NCBI RefSeq assembly: GCF_030144325.1
Contig: NZ_CP126307.1
Coordinates: 1,054,001 to 1,118,000 of the forward strand
Direction: 5' to 3'
DNA length: 64,000 nucleotides
DNA from: Bosea vestrisii
GTDB taxonomy: Bacteria > Pseudomonadota > Alphaproteobacteria > Rhizobiales > Beijerinckiaceae
The position numbers and the translations under genes are program-made. Shown here one piece after another: positions 23,617 to 32,524 of this stretch. Positions within the stretch are counted from its first letter, which is position 1. Every line of letters starts with the position of its first letter. The notes below the pieces were generated by a model. The model was not told where the DNA came from. It saw only the letters and a list, made by a program, of their open reading frames with translations, and did no database searches.

Positions 23617-26550
23617 CTATGTCGGTGTGCCGTGCTCCTTCAGCGCCTCGTCCAGCACCCTGACGACATGCACCGCCTCGCGGCCGGCGCCGTCATGGAT
23701 CTGGTGGCGACAGCTCGTGCCGTCGGCGACGATCAGGTCATCGCTGGCCGCCTTGCGTACCGCCGGCAGCAGCGAGAGCTCGCCCATGGCGAGGGAAACG
23801 TCGATCGTCGTGGCGCCATAGCCGAATGCGCCCGACATGCCGCAGCAGCTCGATTCGATCGGTTTGACCTCGAGGCCCGGCACGGCGCGCAACGTCTTTT
23901 CGACCGCGCCCATCGCGTCGAAGGCCTTCTGGTGGCAGTGCCCGTGCAGATGTGCGACGCGCCCGCTTTGGTCGCGCAATGGCAGGCTGGTCCGGCCCGC
24001 GGCCATGTCGGCGGCCAGCAGTTCCTCGACCAGCAGCGCCGCCTTGGCCAATGGCTCGACCTCGGCCTTCGGCAGCAGTGCGCCGAACTCGTCGCGGAAG
24101 CTCATCAGGCAGGAGGGTTCGAGCCCGACGATCCGCGCGCCCCTGGCAACAAAAGGCGCGAGTGCGTCAAGGGTCCGCCGCGCCTCGGCACGGGCCTCGT
24201 CGACCAGCCCGGCCGAGAGGAAGGTGCGCCCGCAGCAGAGCGGCCGGCCTCCCCCAGCAGCCGCAACACGATGCAAGCGATAGCCACCGGCCAGCAGCAC
24301 GCGCTCGGCCGCCTCCAGATTCTCGCGCTCGAAATAGCGGTTGAAGGTGTCGCCGAAGAGCACGATGTCGCGGCCATCGCCCTTCACGACGGAGGGGTCG
24401 GATGGCATGGCCGCCTCGCGCCACGGCTTGCGCCAGACCGGCAGCGAACGCCGCGCCGAGAAGCCGAGCCAGCGTTCGCTTAGCTTGGCCAGAAGCGGGA
24501 TCCGGTCGCGCAGGTTCATCAACGGCGCGAGCTTCGCGGCCACCGGCGCATAGCGCGGCAGGAAGGCGATCAAGCGCTCCTTCAGCGGCAGGCCATGCTT
24601 CGCGTGGTAGTGATGCAGGAACTCGACCTTCATCCTGGACATGTCGACGCCGGTCGGGCAGTCGCGCTTGCAGCCCTTGCAGGAGACGCAGAGATCGAGC
24701 GTCTGCTTCATCTCCGGCGAGGTGAAGGCTTCCTCGCCGAGCTGACCGGAGATGGCGAGCCGCAGCGTATTGGCGCGCCCGCGAGTTAGGTGCTGCTCGT
24801 CCCGCGTCGCCCTATATGACGGGCACATCGTGCCGCCGGCCATCTTCCGGCAGGTGCCGTTGTTGTTGCACATCTCGACCGCGCCGCCGAGCCCGCCCCA
24901 GTCGGACCAGTCGAGCGCGGTCTCGGCCGGCACCGGCGTGGCGTAGCCCGGCGCAAAGCGCATCAGGCTGCGGTCGTCCATATGGTAGGGCCGGACGATC
25001 TTGCCGGGATTGAGCCGGTTGTCCGGATCGAACCCGTCCTTGACCGCCTCGAAGGCGCGGGTCAGCGGTCCGCCGAACATCGGCTCGACGAAATCCGAGC
25101 GCGAGATGCCGTCGCCATGCTCGCCCGAGAACGAGCCCTTGAAGCGGCGCACCAGCTCGCAGGCCTCCTCGGCGATGCCGCGCATCGCCTTCACCCCGGC
25201 TTCCGTCTTCATGTTGAGGATCGGCCGGACATGCAGGCAGCCGACCGAGGCGTGGGCGTACCAGGTGCCGCGCGTGCCGTGCCGCTCGAACAGGGCGGTG
25301 ACCGCGTCGGTGTAGTCGGCGAGGTGCTCGAGCGGGACGGCACAGTCCTCGATGAAGGAGACCGGCTTACCGTCGCCCTTCATCGACATCATGATGTTGA
25401 GGCAGGCTTCGCGGACGTCCCAGACCGGCTTCTGCCGCGCGGGCTCGACGACCTCGACCACCGCATCGGGAAAGCCATGATCGGCCATGCACTGTTCGAG
25501 CCGCCTGAGGTCGCCCTTCAGAGCGGCGAGGTCGTCGCCGGCGAACTCGACCAGCAGTAGGCAGTTCGGCTTGCCCTTGGTGATATCGGCGAGCGTGCGC
25601 ACGAAGAGCGGGATGTCGGCGCCCAGGACCAGCACATTGTTGTCCACGAGCTCGACCGCGACCGGCCCGAGCGCGACGAGATGCTGCGTCGTCTCCATCG
25701 CCGCGCGGAAGTTCGGGAAATGGCAGACGCCCATGACGCGGTGCTGCGGCAAGGCTGAGAGCTTCAAGGTCGCCTGCGTCGTCAGTGCGAGCGTGCCCTC
25801 CGAGCCGACCAGAAGGTGCGACAGGTTCGGCCGGGGCACGATCAACTCGTCGAGATTATAGCCGCCGACGCGCCGCTGCACCTTGGGGAAGATCGCCTCG
25901 ATCTCGTCGCGGTGCCGGTCGGCCAGCGCCAGCATCGTCTCCATCAGCGCTCGCGCCCGCGGCGAGGCGTTGTCGCCGACCGGCCCCTCGCCGAGCGCGA
26001 AGGGCTCGCCGTCATGGAACATCGCCTTCAGCGCGACGACATTGTCGACCATCTTGCCATAGCGCAGCGAGCGCGCGCCCGACGAGTTGTTGCCGACCAT
26101 GCCGCCGATGGTGCAGCGGCTCGCCGTCGAGGGTTCGACCGGGAAGAACAGGCCGTCCTTTTTCACGTGGCCGTTCAGCGCTTCGAGCACGATGCCGGGC
26201 TCGACCGAGACCGTCCGCGAGGTCGGGTCGTAGTCGTGGATCGCGTTGAAATGCCGGCTCATGTCGAGGATCAGCGCATCGCCGATCGGCTGGCCGTTCT
26301 GCGAGGTGCCGCCGCCGCGCGCGATCACCGGGACGCCGTGCTCGGCCGCGATCGTCAGCGCCGCCGCGATGTCGGCCTCGCTCTTCGGGAAGGCGACGCC
26401 TTCAGGCACGATCTGGTAGATTGAGGCGTCGGTGGCGTAGCGCCCGCGGGTGAAGGCGTCGAAGCGCACCTCCCCTTCCAGCGCCTGCGACAGCTTGCGT
26501 TCGAAGCCGAGATTGCGGCTGTGCGGGCGCGGCAGCGCGGCCTGCGTCAT
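23617..26550 (-). CDS. FAD-binding and Fe-S dehydrogenase of 2-hydroxyacids (GlcD-GlcF/YdiJ-like fusion)
   Basis: The 977 residues contain an FAD_binding_4 domain (ARGGGTSQNGQPIG, then IGGMVGNNSSGARSLRYG), an FAD-oxidase C domain ending in SGEHGDGISRSDFV and DPDNRLNPGKI, a ferredoxin-like part with CVSCKGCKRDCP, and two CCG-type cysteine modules (CCGRTF, SSCCGMSGAFG). Relatives oxidise D-lactate, glycolate or D-2-hydroxyglutarate and pass electrons to quinone. The ATG at 26550 overlaps the TctA stop (ATGA). A much longer open frame continues upstream antisense-like through tctA but has no protein-like sequence. With TctABC and the aminotransferase nearby, an imported 2-hydroxyacid is the likely substrate. 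Confidence 0.9.
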   Translation of the reverse strand: MTQAALPRPHSRNLGFERKLSQALEGEVRFDAFTRGRYATDASIYQIVPEGVAFPKSEADIAAALTIAAEHGVPVIARGGGTSQNGQPIGDALILDMSRHFNAIHDYDPTSRTVSVEPGIVLEALNGHVKKDGLFFPVEPSTASRCTIGGMVGNNSSGARSLRYGKMVDNVVALKAMFHDGEPFALGEGPVGDNASPRARALMETMLALADRHRDEIEAIFPKVQRRVGGYNLDELIVPRPNLSHLLVGSEGTLALTTQATLKLSALPQHRVMGVCHFPNFRAAMETTQHLVALGPVAVELVDNNVLVLGADIPLFVRTLADITKGKPNCLLLVEFAGDDLAALKGDLRRLEQCMADHGFPDAVVEVVEPARQKPVWDVREACLNIMMSMKGDGKPVSFIEDCAVPLEHLADYTDAVTALFERHGTRGTWYAHASVGCLHVRPILNMKTEAGVKAMRGIAEEACELVRRFKGSFSGEHGDGISRSDFVEPMFGGPLTRAFEAVKDGFDPDNRLNPGKIVRPYHMDDRSLMRFAPGYATPVPAETALDWSDWGGLGGAVEMCNNNGTCRKMAGGTMCPSYRATRDEQHLTRGRANTLRLAISGQLGEEAFTSPEMKQTLDLCVSCKGCKRDCPTGVDMSRMKVEFLHHYHAKHGLPLKERLIAFLPRYAPVAAKLAPLMNLRDRIPLLAKLSERWLGFSARRSLPVWRKPWREAAMPSDPSVVKGDGRDIVLFGDTFNRYFERENLEAAERVLLAGGYRLHRVAAAGGGRPLCCGRTFLSAGLVDEARAEARRTLDALAPFVARGARIVGLEPSCLMSFRDEFGALLPKAEVEPLAKAALLVEELLAADMAAGRTSLPLRDQSGRVAHLHGHCHQKAFDAMGAVEKTLRAVPGLEVKPIESSCCGMSGAFGYGATTIDVSLAMGELSLLPAVRKAASDDLIVADGTSCRHQIHDGAGREAVHVVRVLDEALKEHGTPT

Positions 26551-28076
26551 CGGGCAGCCTCTGCGGGTTCTGCTTCGCTCCGACCGCGGCCGCGCAGTGC
26601 CGCAATCGCATCGCTGGCAGGGCCCCAGCAGAGCAGCAGCAAGGCGAGTACCACCAGCGTCGTGACCAGCCCGTTGGCCCAGAAGACACCGAGCGAGCCG
26701 CCCGAGCCGAGTAGTGCCTGACGGAAGGCGTCCTCTGCCCGATCGCCCAGCACCAGCGCCAGGATCATCGGGGCGAGCGGGTAGTCGAGTTTCTTGAAGA
26801 CATAGCCGACGACGCCGAAGATCAGCATCAGCCAGATGTCGAAGATCGAGTTCGAGATCGTGTAGGCGCCGATCGCGCAGACGATCAGGATCACCGGCGC
26901 GACGAAGGAGAACGGTATCCGCATGATCGCGGCGAAGAGCGGCACCGTCGCCAGCACGATGATCAGCCCAGCGAGATTGCCGAGATACATCGAGGCGATC
27001 AGCCCCCAGACGAATTCCTTCTGCTCGACGAACAGCATCGGCCCGGGTTGCAGCCCCCAGACTAGCAGGCCCCCGAGCAGCACCGCCGCGGTCGCCGAGC
27101 CGGGAATGCCGAGCGCCAGCATCGGCAGGAGCGCGCTGGTGCCGGCGGCGTGCGCGGCGGTCTCGGGCGCCAGCACGCCCTCGATCTCGCCCTTGCCGAA
27201 ATTCTTGCCTCGCTTCGAGAAGCGCTTGGCGAGGCCGTAGCCCATGAAGGAAGCGGCGATGGCGCCGCCCGGCGTCACGCCCATCCACATGCCGACGATC
27301 GCCGAGCGCACCAATGTCGCCCAGTAGCGCGGCAGGCCGGCCCAGGTCCGCAGCACGACCTTGAGGTCGATCTTGGCCTGCTTGCCCTTGAACACCAGCC
27401 CCTCCTCGACCGTCAGCAGAATCTCGCTGACGCCGAACAGGCCAATGACGACGATCAGGAAGTCGAAGCCGCGCATCAGCTCGGTCGAGCCGAAGGTCAT
27501 GCGCAGGTCGCCGGAGATCGAATCGAGGCCGACAGCGGCAAGCAGGAAGCCGATGCAGAGCGAGGCGATGATCTTGGCGCGGTTCTCGCGGCCCATGCCG
27601 ATGAAGGAGCAGAAGGTCAGGAGGAAGACCGCGAAGAACTCGGCCGGACCGAATTTGAGCGCGAACTGCGCGACCAGCGGCGCGACGAAGGTGATCAGCA
27701 CCACGCCGGAGAGCGCGCCGATGAAGGAGGCGGTGAAGGCGGCAGTCAGCGCTTCCGCCGCCTTGCCCTGCACCGCCATCGGATAACCGTCGAAGGTGGT
27801 CGCGACCGACCAGGCCTCGCCCGGGATGTTGAACAGGATCGAGGTGATCGCGCCGCCGAACAGCGCGCCCCAGTAGATCGACGAGAGCAGGATGATCGCC
27901 GAGGTCGGGTCCATGCCGAAGGTCAGTGGCAGCAGGATCGCGACGCCGTTCGGCCCACCCAAGCCCGGCAGCACCCCGACGATGATGCCGAGAATGACGC
28001 CGACCGCCATGAAGCCGATATTGTGCCAGGAGAGCGCGACCTGGAAGCCGGCGATGAGCGAGGAGAGGTCGTCCAT
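26547..28076 (-). CDS. tctA: Tripartite tricarboxylate transporter, large membrane subunit
   Basis: The protein has 509 residues with about twelve helices. It shows the TctA hallmarks GVLPGLGGPNGVAILLPLTFGM, the repeated GAITSILFNIPGEAWSVATTFDG, and in the second half a matching PGSATAAVLLGG segment. TctA forms the ion-driven translocation channel for di- or tricarboxylates delivered by TctC. The start ATG 28076 follows tctB by nine bases, and the end overlaps the dehydrogenase start, so tctB, tctA and the oxidase are one transcript. Confidence 0.93.
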   Translation of the reverse strand: MDDLSSLIAGFQVALSWHNIGFMAVGVILGIIVGVLPGLGGPNGVAILLPLTFGMDPTSAIILLSSIYWGALFGGAITSILFNIPGEAWSVATTFDGYPMAVQGKAAEALTAAFTASFIGALSGVVLITFVAPLVAQFALKFGPAEFFAVFLLTFCSFIGMGRENRAKIIASLCIGFLLAAVGLDSISGDLRMTFGSTELMRGFDFLIVVIGLFGVSEILLTVEEGLVFKGKQAKIDLKVVLRTWAGLPRYWATLVRSAIVGMWMGVTPGGAIAASFMGYGLAKRFSKRGKNFGKGEIEGVLAPETAAHAAGTSALLPMLALGIPGSATAAVLLGGLLVWGLQPGPMLFVEQKEFVWGLIASMYLGNLAGLIIVLATVPLFAAIMRIPFSFVAPVILIVCAIGAYTISNSIFDIWLMLIFGVVGYVFKKLDYPLAPMILALVLGDRAEDAFRQALLGSGGSLGVFWANGLVTTLVVLALLLLCWGPASDAIAALRGRGRSEAEPAEAAR

Positions 28077-28085
28077 CGTTTACCC

Positions 28086-28586
28086 TCAATAGCCGAGCAT
28101 GGCTTCCAGCGGACCCTTCGGCAGGGGCACGCGGAACTGCAATTCGAAGACCCAGAAGCACACGACCGGCACGAGCAGTGCCGTCAGCCCGATCGACCAC
28201 CAGCGCGAAGTGCCGACCACCCCCATGAAGGCAACAATGAAGACCGCCGAGGCGACATAGATCCCGAGCGGCTGGATCAGCGCCACGAACAGGACGAGCG
28301 GCCCCAGCACCCTGACGACCTGCCGCAACTGCTCATAGGTGACGAAGACCCCGTCCGGCCGGCGGAAGGACTGCCAGAGGATGAAGAGCGAGGCGGCGAG
28401 GAAAATCCAGCCGACGCGAGCCGGGAAGAAGCCGTTCTGTGGGCCGCCATCCCAGCCGGCGCCGCGGCCATGCGAGTCGTAGAGGACGATTCCCGCGAGC
28501 CCGATCAGCAGCAGCGCCGTGGCGATTTCGACCGGCCGGCGCGAGATGCCGCGTTCGGGTGTTTCGGTTTCGCTAGGGCTCGACAT
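28086..28586 (-). CDS. tctB: Tripartite tricarboxylate transporter, small membrane subunit
   Basis: The 166-residue protein has four hydrophobic helices and the TctB layout: a short cytoplasmic tail, a first helix (EIATALLLIGLAGIVLYDS), GGPQNGFFPARVGW, and three further helices. It partners TctA. It is separated from tctC by 159 bases that contain a palindromic repeat, which may lower its expression relative to the binding protein. Confidence 0.88.
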   Translation of the reverse strand: MSSPSETETPERGISRRPVEIATALLLIGLAGIVLYDSHGRGAGWDGGPQNGFFPARVGWIFLAASLFILWQSFRRPDGVFVTYEQLRQVVRVLGPLVLFVALIQPLGIYVASAVFIVAFMGVVGTSRWWSIGLTALLVPVVCFWVFELQFRVPLPKGPLEAMLGY

Positions 28587-28602
28587 TATCCGTCCCCTCC
28601 CA

Positions 28603-28704
28603 TGTCATCCCGGACAAGCCGCGTCAGCGGCGCTGATCCGGGATCCATGCCTGAACCGTGCCGGCATGGATCCCGGGTCTTCGCTTCGCTACGCCCGGGA
28701 TGAC
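28603..28704. repeat. Palindromic repeat TGTCATCCCGGACAAGCC...CGGGATGAC
   Basis: The left part (TGTCATCCCGGAC..., with GATCCGGGATCCATGC) and the right part (GCATGGATCCCGGGTC..., ending GCCCGGGATGAC) are inverted copies around 28655. The element lies between tctB and tctC in the operon and could act as a partial attenuator or mRNA-end stabiliser for tctC. Confidence 0.75.
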
Positions 28705-28745
28705 CCGGACTGGAGGCGGCAAAGGCTTACGTCGCGTCGAGCCGT

Positions 28746-29729
28746 TCACTTCGCCATGAAGCCGGCTTCGGTCATCAGCTTCTCGTGCTTCGCCTCGTCA
28801 GCCTTCAGGAAGGAAACGAAAGCTTCGCCGTCGCGATAATCCGCCGCCAGTGCATTGCGGGCGAGGTACTCTTTCCACTCCGGCGTCTCGGAGACCTTCT
28901 TGAACAGGTCGACATAGAAGGCCTGCTGCTCCTTGCTGACCTTGCCGGGCATGAACATGCCGCGCAGCATCTGGTAGCTGACATTCAGCCCCTGCGAGGC
29001 GCAGGTCGGGATGTCGGCCCAGGACTGCCCGTCCGCGACCTTCTCGGTATAGGCCATCTTCTGCTCGGCGAAGACGCAAAGCGGACGCGTGGCGCCGCCA
29101 CGCCAGTTGGCGAGATCCTCAGCCGGGTTGTTGGTGGTGGCCTCGACATGCCCGCCCGACAACTGCGTCGAGGCCTGGCCGCCGGAGGTGTAGGGGATGT
29201 AGGCGAATTTGGTGCCGCCCTGCTTCTCCATGGCGAAGACGAGCAGATTGTCCTCGCGCTTGGACGAGGTGCCGCCGATCTTCATCGCCGGATTGGCGCT
29301 CTTGGCCGCCGTCATCAGGTCGCCGGCATTCTTGTAAGGGGCCTTGGCGTTGACCCAGAGCAGGAAGGAATCCTGCGCCAGCATCGCGACCGGGGTGTAG
29401 TCGGTCCAGTTCAGCGCCAGCTTGGTCGCCATCGGCGTCATGAAGATGCCGCTCGAGGTGGTGATCAGCTTGTGCGGATCGCCAGCCGATTTCTGGATGT
29501 CGAGCATGCCCTCGGCGCCGCCGGCAGCCGGCTTGTTGACGACGATGATCGGCTGCTTGGTGAATTGCTGCTTCTGGATGATGCCCTGGATCGTCCGCGC
29601 CATCTGGTCGGAGGCCCCGCCTGCCGAGAACGGCACCACGATCTCGATCGGCTTCGTCGGCTCCCAGGCGGCTGCGGGTCCGATGCCGGCAGCCATAATT
29701 GCGGTCGCGGCCAACCAGTGCTGCTTCAT
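28746..29729 (-). CDS. tctC: Tripartite tricarboxylate transporter, periplasmic binding protein
   Basis: The 327-residue precursor has a signal peptide ending near GIGPAAAWEPTKPIEIVVPF. The Bug/TctC fold is shown by IVVPFSAGGASDQMARTI near the start and the NKPAAGGAEGMLDIQKS region. It captures the carboxylate in the periplasm for TctAB. ATG 29729 follows a perfect GGAGG. The upstream gap contains an AT-rich segment with the GAATGCAAAAT word that also occurs before the aminotransferase gene. It is the first gene of the operon running left to the beta-propeller. Confidence 0.92.
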   Translation of the reverse strand: MKQHWLAATAIMAAGIGPAAAWEPTKPIEIVVPFSAGGASDQMARTIQGIIQKQQFTKQPIIVVNKPAAGGAEGMLDIQKSAGDPHKLITTSSGIFMTPMATKLALNWTDYTPVAMLAQDSFLLWVNAKAPYKNAGDLMTAAKSANPAMKIGGTSSKREDNLLVFAMEKQGGTKFAYIPYTSGGQASTQLSGGHVEATTNNPAEDLANWRGGATRPLCVFAEQKMAYTEKVADGQSWADIPTCASQGLNVSYQMLRGMFMPGKVSKEQQAFYVDLFKKVSETPEWKEYLARNALAADYRDGEAFVSFLKADEAKHEKLMTEAGFMAK

Positions 29730-29788
29730 GATCGCTCCTCCCGATGATTGCGCTCTGACGGCGCCGTGGAGGAACCTTAGATCAAAAA

Positions 29789-29800
29789 ATTTTGCATTCA
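29789..29800. promoter_or_regulatory. Shared motif ATTTTGCATTCA upstream of tctC
   Basis: This 12-base word is the exact reverse complement of TGAATGCAAAAT at 30697-30708, upstream of the aminotransferase gene. Both lie in AT-rich patches directly before the two transcription units that flank the gntR gene. A shared binding site for that GntR protein is the simplest reading; this is inference. Confidence 0.4.
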
Positions 29801-29907
29801 ATCCAAAATTTCAGAAATAAAAAATGACCACGATTTTTGCAGTGCGATCGTCGGCGAGAACTGGGCTGCCTCGTCATCCACTGCCGGCAGCGCGGGCCCG
29901 ATAGCAA

Positions 29908-30610
29908 TTAAGCTGAAGCCTGCGCCGCCTTCTGCTTGTTGCGCAGATGCACGAATAGAATGTCAGACAATTCCGAGCCGGCACGCCGGCGCAGCGCATC
30001 TAGGGATCGCCTCATGCTCGCGCATGGCCTCGCCCCAGCGGTCGCGGTCCTTGGCGAGATTGGCCGAATAGCGCACCCGCCGGATTCGCCCGGCCAAGCC
30101 GGCATAGGTCGTAGCCAGGGTCGCGTTGCCGGCCGCGGCGACGATCAACTGGTGGATCGCCTGGTTGCAATGGAAGTAGCCATGCATGTCGCGGCGCAGG
30201 TAAAACCGGTACATTTCGTGATGCACCCGCTCGATTTCGGTGAATTCGGCCTCCGAAATCCGCTCGCAAGCCAGTCGTCCAGCCAGCGCCTCGAGCCCAC
30301 CCATCACGTCGAAGAGCTCGCGGATATCCTCGGGGCTGAGCTGGCGCACCCGCGCGCCGCGATTGGGCAGGAGCTCGATCAGCCCTTCCGCCGCCAGCAC
30401 CTTGAGCGCTTCACGCAATGGCGTGCGCGATATGTTGAAACGCTCGCACAGCGCCCGCTCCGGGACGCGCGCGCCATCGGCAAGATTGCCCTCGACGATG
30501 AAGTCGCGCAGCGCGACGAGCAGCCCCTCGTGCAGGGACGCAACCGGCTTCGCAGCCTCGGCTGGCGCCGGGCCCCGCCCATCAATGGTATCGAGAAATG
30601 GCTCGCTCAT
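29908..30610 (-). CDS. GntR-family regulator (FCD type), frameshifted near the C terminus
   Basis: The N-terminal winged helix (LADGARVPERALCERFNISRTPLREALKVLAAEGL, first half conserved PERxLCExFxISRTPLREAL) is followed by an all-helical FCD ligand domain with the metal-site pattern D..., H..H and H in MREHEAI. After MREHEAI one extra base in the C3 run (GGG at 30003-30005 on +) shifts the frame. Removing it gives MREHEAILDALRRRAGSELSDILFVHLRNKQKA and a stop at 29908, the normal FCD ending; as given, the protein stops at 29963. Members often sense hydroxy- or ketoacids. It lies between the tct operon and the aminotransferase gene and probably controls both. Confidence 0.82.
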
Positions 30611-30662
30611 GCATCATCGCTAAGTCGGCTCGAGCCCGCTGTCGAGCCCGATTGCACGTAAT

Positions 30663-30708
30663 CAGTATACCAGAAGGCGATTGATCTTTCAAAAAATGAA
30701 TGCAAAAT
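30663..30708. promoter_or_regulatory. Candidate GntR control region before the aminotransferase gene
   Basis: CAGTATACCAG at 30663-30673 is a GTATAC-centred near-palindrome resembling sites of FCD-type GntR proteins. TGAATGCAAAAT at 30697-30708 repeats the tctC upstream word. The segment separates the divergent gntR and aminotransferase genes. Confidence 0.4.
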
Positions 30709-30758
30709 ATCGACCAGCGGCGCAATAGCGCCCGGCCCCCTGGGAGGAAAAAAACATC

Positions 30759-31952
30759 ATGCAAGGGCGTCACTTCCTGCACATTCCCGGCCCGAGCCCG
30801 ATTCCGGACCGGATCCTGCGCGCCACCGCGATGCCGATCATCGACCATCGCAGTGCCGAGTTCGCAGCGCTCGGCAAGACGGTGCTGGAGGGCAGCAAGG
30901 CCGTCTTCAAGACGACTCACCCCGTGGTGATCTACCCCTCCTCCGGCACCGGCGCCTGGGAAGCGGCGATCGTCAACACGCTCTCGCCCGGCGACACCGT
31001 GCTGATGGCCGAAACCGGGCATTTCGCGACGCTGTGGAAGAATATCGCGACGCGCTTCGGCATCGAGGTCGAGTTCATCCCCGGCGACTGGCGCCGCGGC
31101 GCCGACCCCGCTGCGATCGAAGCGAGGCTCGCCGAGGACAGGGCCCGCAGGATCAAGGCGGTGATGGTCGTCCACAACGAGACCTCGACCGGCGCGACCA
31201 GCCGCGTCGCCGAGATCCGCAAGGCGATCGACGCCGCCGGCCACCCGGCCCTGTTCATGGTCGACACCATCTCCTCGCTCGCCTCGGTCGACTACCGCCA
31301 TGACGAATGGCAGGTCGACGTCACCGTCTCAGGCTCGCAGAAGGGACTGATGCTGCCGCCCGGCCTCGGCTTCAACGCCGTCTCGGAAAAGGCGCTCGCA
31401 GCCTCGAAGAGCAACACACTGCCGCGCTCCTTCTGGGACTGGGAGGAGATGATCAGGATCAATGCCGGCGGCTTCTTCCCCTACACCCCGGCGACCAACC
31501 TCCTCTACGGGTTGAAGGAGGCGCTCGCCATGCTGCAGGAGGAAGGGCTGGACCAGGTCTTCGCCCGCCATCAGCGCCTCGGGAGTGCCTGCCGTGCCGC
31601 GGTCAAGGCCTGGGGATTGGAAGTGCTCTGCGAGAACCCGGCCGAGCAGTCGCCGGTCCTGACCGGGGTGCTGATGCCGCCGAGCCACGATGCCGACCGC
31701 TTCCGCAAGATCGCGCTGGAGAAGTTCAACATCTCGCTCGGCTCCGGCCTCGGCAAGGTCGCCGGCAAGGTCTTCCGCATCGGCCATCTCGGCGAGTGCA
31801 ACGAACTCGCTTTGCTCGGCGCCCTCTCCGGTGTCGAGATGGGCCTTGCGGCTGCAGGCGTGCCGCATCGCAGCGGCGGCGTCGCAGCAGCCATGGCCGA
31901 TCTCGAAGGGCGCGAGCCAAGCAACGCGGCGAAGGTCGCGGCCGTCGCCTGA
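30759..31952 (+). CDS. Class V aminotransferase, serine/alanine-glyoxylate type
   Basis: The 397-residue PLP enzyme starts HFLHIPGPSPIPDRILRA, as in serine-glyoxylate aminotransferases. It shows SSGTGAWEAAI, VVHNETSTGATS, VDTISSLAS, and the PLP lysine in SGSQKGLMLPPGLGF. It transfers an amino group to glyoxylate or a related 2-oxoacid. Beside a hydroxyacid dehydrogenase this suggests the sequence hydroxyacid, oxoacid, amino acid; BhcA of the beta-hydroxyaspartate cycle is a relative, but its partner genes are absent here. A GGGAGG precedes the ATG. It is divergent from gntR. Confidence 0.88.
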   Translation: MQGRHFLHIPGPSPIPDRILRATAMPIIDHRSAEFAALGKTVLEGSKAVFKTTHPVVIYPSSGTGAWEAAIVNTLSPGDTVLMAETGHFATLWKNIATRFGIEVEFIPGDWRRGADPAAIEARLAEDRARRIKAVMVVHNETSTGATSRVAEIRKAIDAAGHPALFMVDTISSLASVDYRHDEWQVDVTVSGSQKGLMLPPGLGFNAVSEKALAASKSNTLPRSFWDWEEMIRINAGGFFPYTPATNLLYGLKEALAMLQEEGLDQVFARHQRLGSACRAAVKAWGLEVLCENPAEQSPVLTGVLMPPSHDADRFRKIALEKFNISLGSGLGKVAGKVFRIGHLGECNELALLGALSGVEMGLAAAGVPHRSGGVAAAMADLEGREPSNAAKVAAVA

Positions 31953-31967
31953 AGACTGAGACAGACC

Positions 31968-32483
31968 TTACTTCGAAACAGACGCGCCAGCCGGCTGTGC
32001 CGGCTGGCCCCGCGCCACTTTGAGCAGGTTGCTGCGCAGTCTGACCACGGCCTTCTGCACCACCGGAAAATCCTCGCCGAGGCCGGCAGCGGCCACCAGG
32101 TTCATCGGCAGCGCCTTCTCGCGCAGCTTGCGGCCTTCCGGCGTCAGGCTGACGCGCACCTGGCGCTCATCGGCCGAGTCGCGCTGGCGGCGGATATAGC
32201 CGAGCGCTTCCAGCTTCTTCAGGATCGGCGTCAACGTGTTCGACTCAAGGAACAGTTTCTCGCCGAGGCCGCCGACGCTCTGATTGTCCTCCTCCGACAG
32301 TGCGATGATCGCGATGTACTGGGTGTAGGTCAGCCCGAGCTCGTCGAGGATCGGCTTGTAGGCGCGCCCATAGGCCAGGTTGGCCGAATAGATCGCAAAG
32401 CAAAGGAAATCCGCCAGCCGGGGGACATTCGGGCGGTTCGGAGTCGGAGCGGGCATGGCCGGGCCTCGTCGTGAATGCGTCAT
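31968..32483 (-). CDS. ohrR: OhrR, organic peroxide-sensing MarR-family repressor (1-Cys type)
   Basis: The protein has about 171 residues with the OhrR signature FLCFAIYSANLAYGRAYKPIL, in which the cysteine is the peroxide sensor. It then has the winged helix (FLESNTLTPILKKLEALGYIRRQRDSADERQVRVSLT, a MarR-type recognition helix and wing). No second cysteine is present, so it is the 1-Cys type that forms mixed disulfides with small thiols. ATG 32483 is chosen because GAGGG lies four bases upstream; ATG 32456 is an alternative. It is divergent from ohr with two palindromic operators between them. Confidence 0.88.
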   Translation of the reverse strand: MTHSRRGPAMPAPTPNRPNVPRLADFLCFAIYSANLAYGRAYKPILDELGLTYTQYIAIIALSEEDNQSVGGLGEKLFLESNTLTPILKKLEALGYIRRQRDSADERQVRVSLTPEGRKLREKALPMNLVAAAGLGEDFPVVQKAVVRLRSNLLKVARGQPAQPAGASVSK

Positions 32484-32505
32484 CATTCCCTCAATATACA
32501 TCGCA

Positions 32506-32520
32506 TCCGATTAAATCGGA
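32506..32520. promoter_or_regulatory. OhrR operator 1, perfect palindrome TCCGATT-A-AATCGGA
   Basis: Seven-base arms around one central A form a perfect inverted repeat 23 bases upstream of the ohrR start. A related half-site series, CCCGATTAGATCG and TCCGATCTAA, occurs at 32561-32584 before ohr. The pairing of sites with divergent ohrR/ohr genes fits autoregulated OhrR control. Confidence 0.6.
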
Positions 32521-32524
32521 AGAG

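Noticed and set aside
23617..28200. A 1527-codon open frame on the minus strand covering the dehydrogenase and all of tctA
   Set aside because: The upstream 550 codons are arginine- and alanine-rich with no protein-like pattern and overlap tctA in another frame; the real dehydrogenase starts at ATG 26550 with an ATGA overlap.
31985..32012. GCCAGCCGG...CCGGCTGGC hairpin as a terminator for the aminotransferase gene
   Set aside because: It lies within the last codons of ohrR (QPAQPAG) and lacks a T-run; it may contribute but cannot be called separately.
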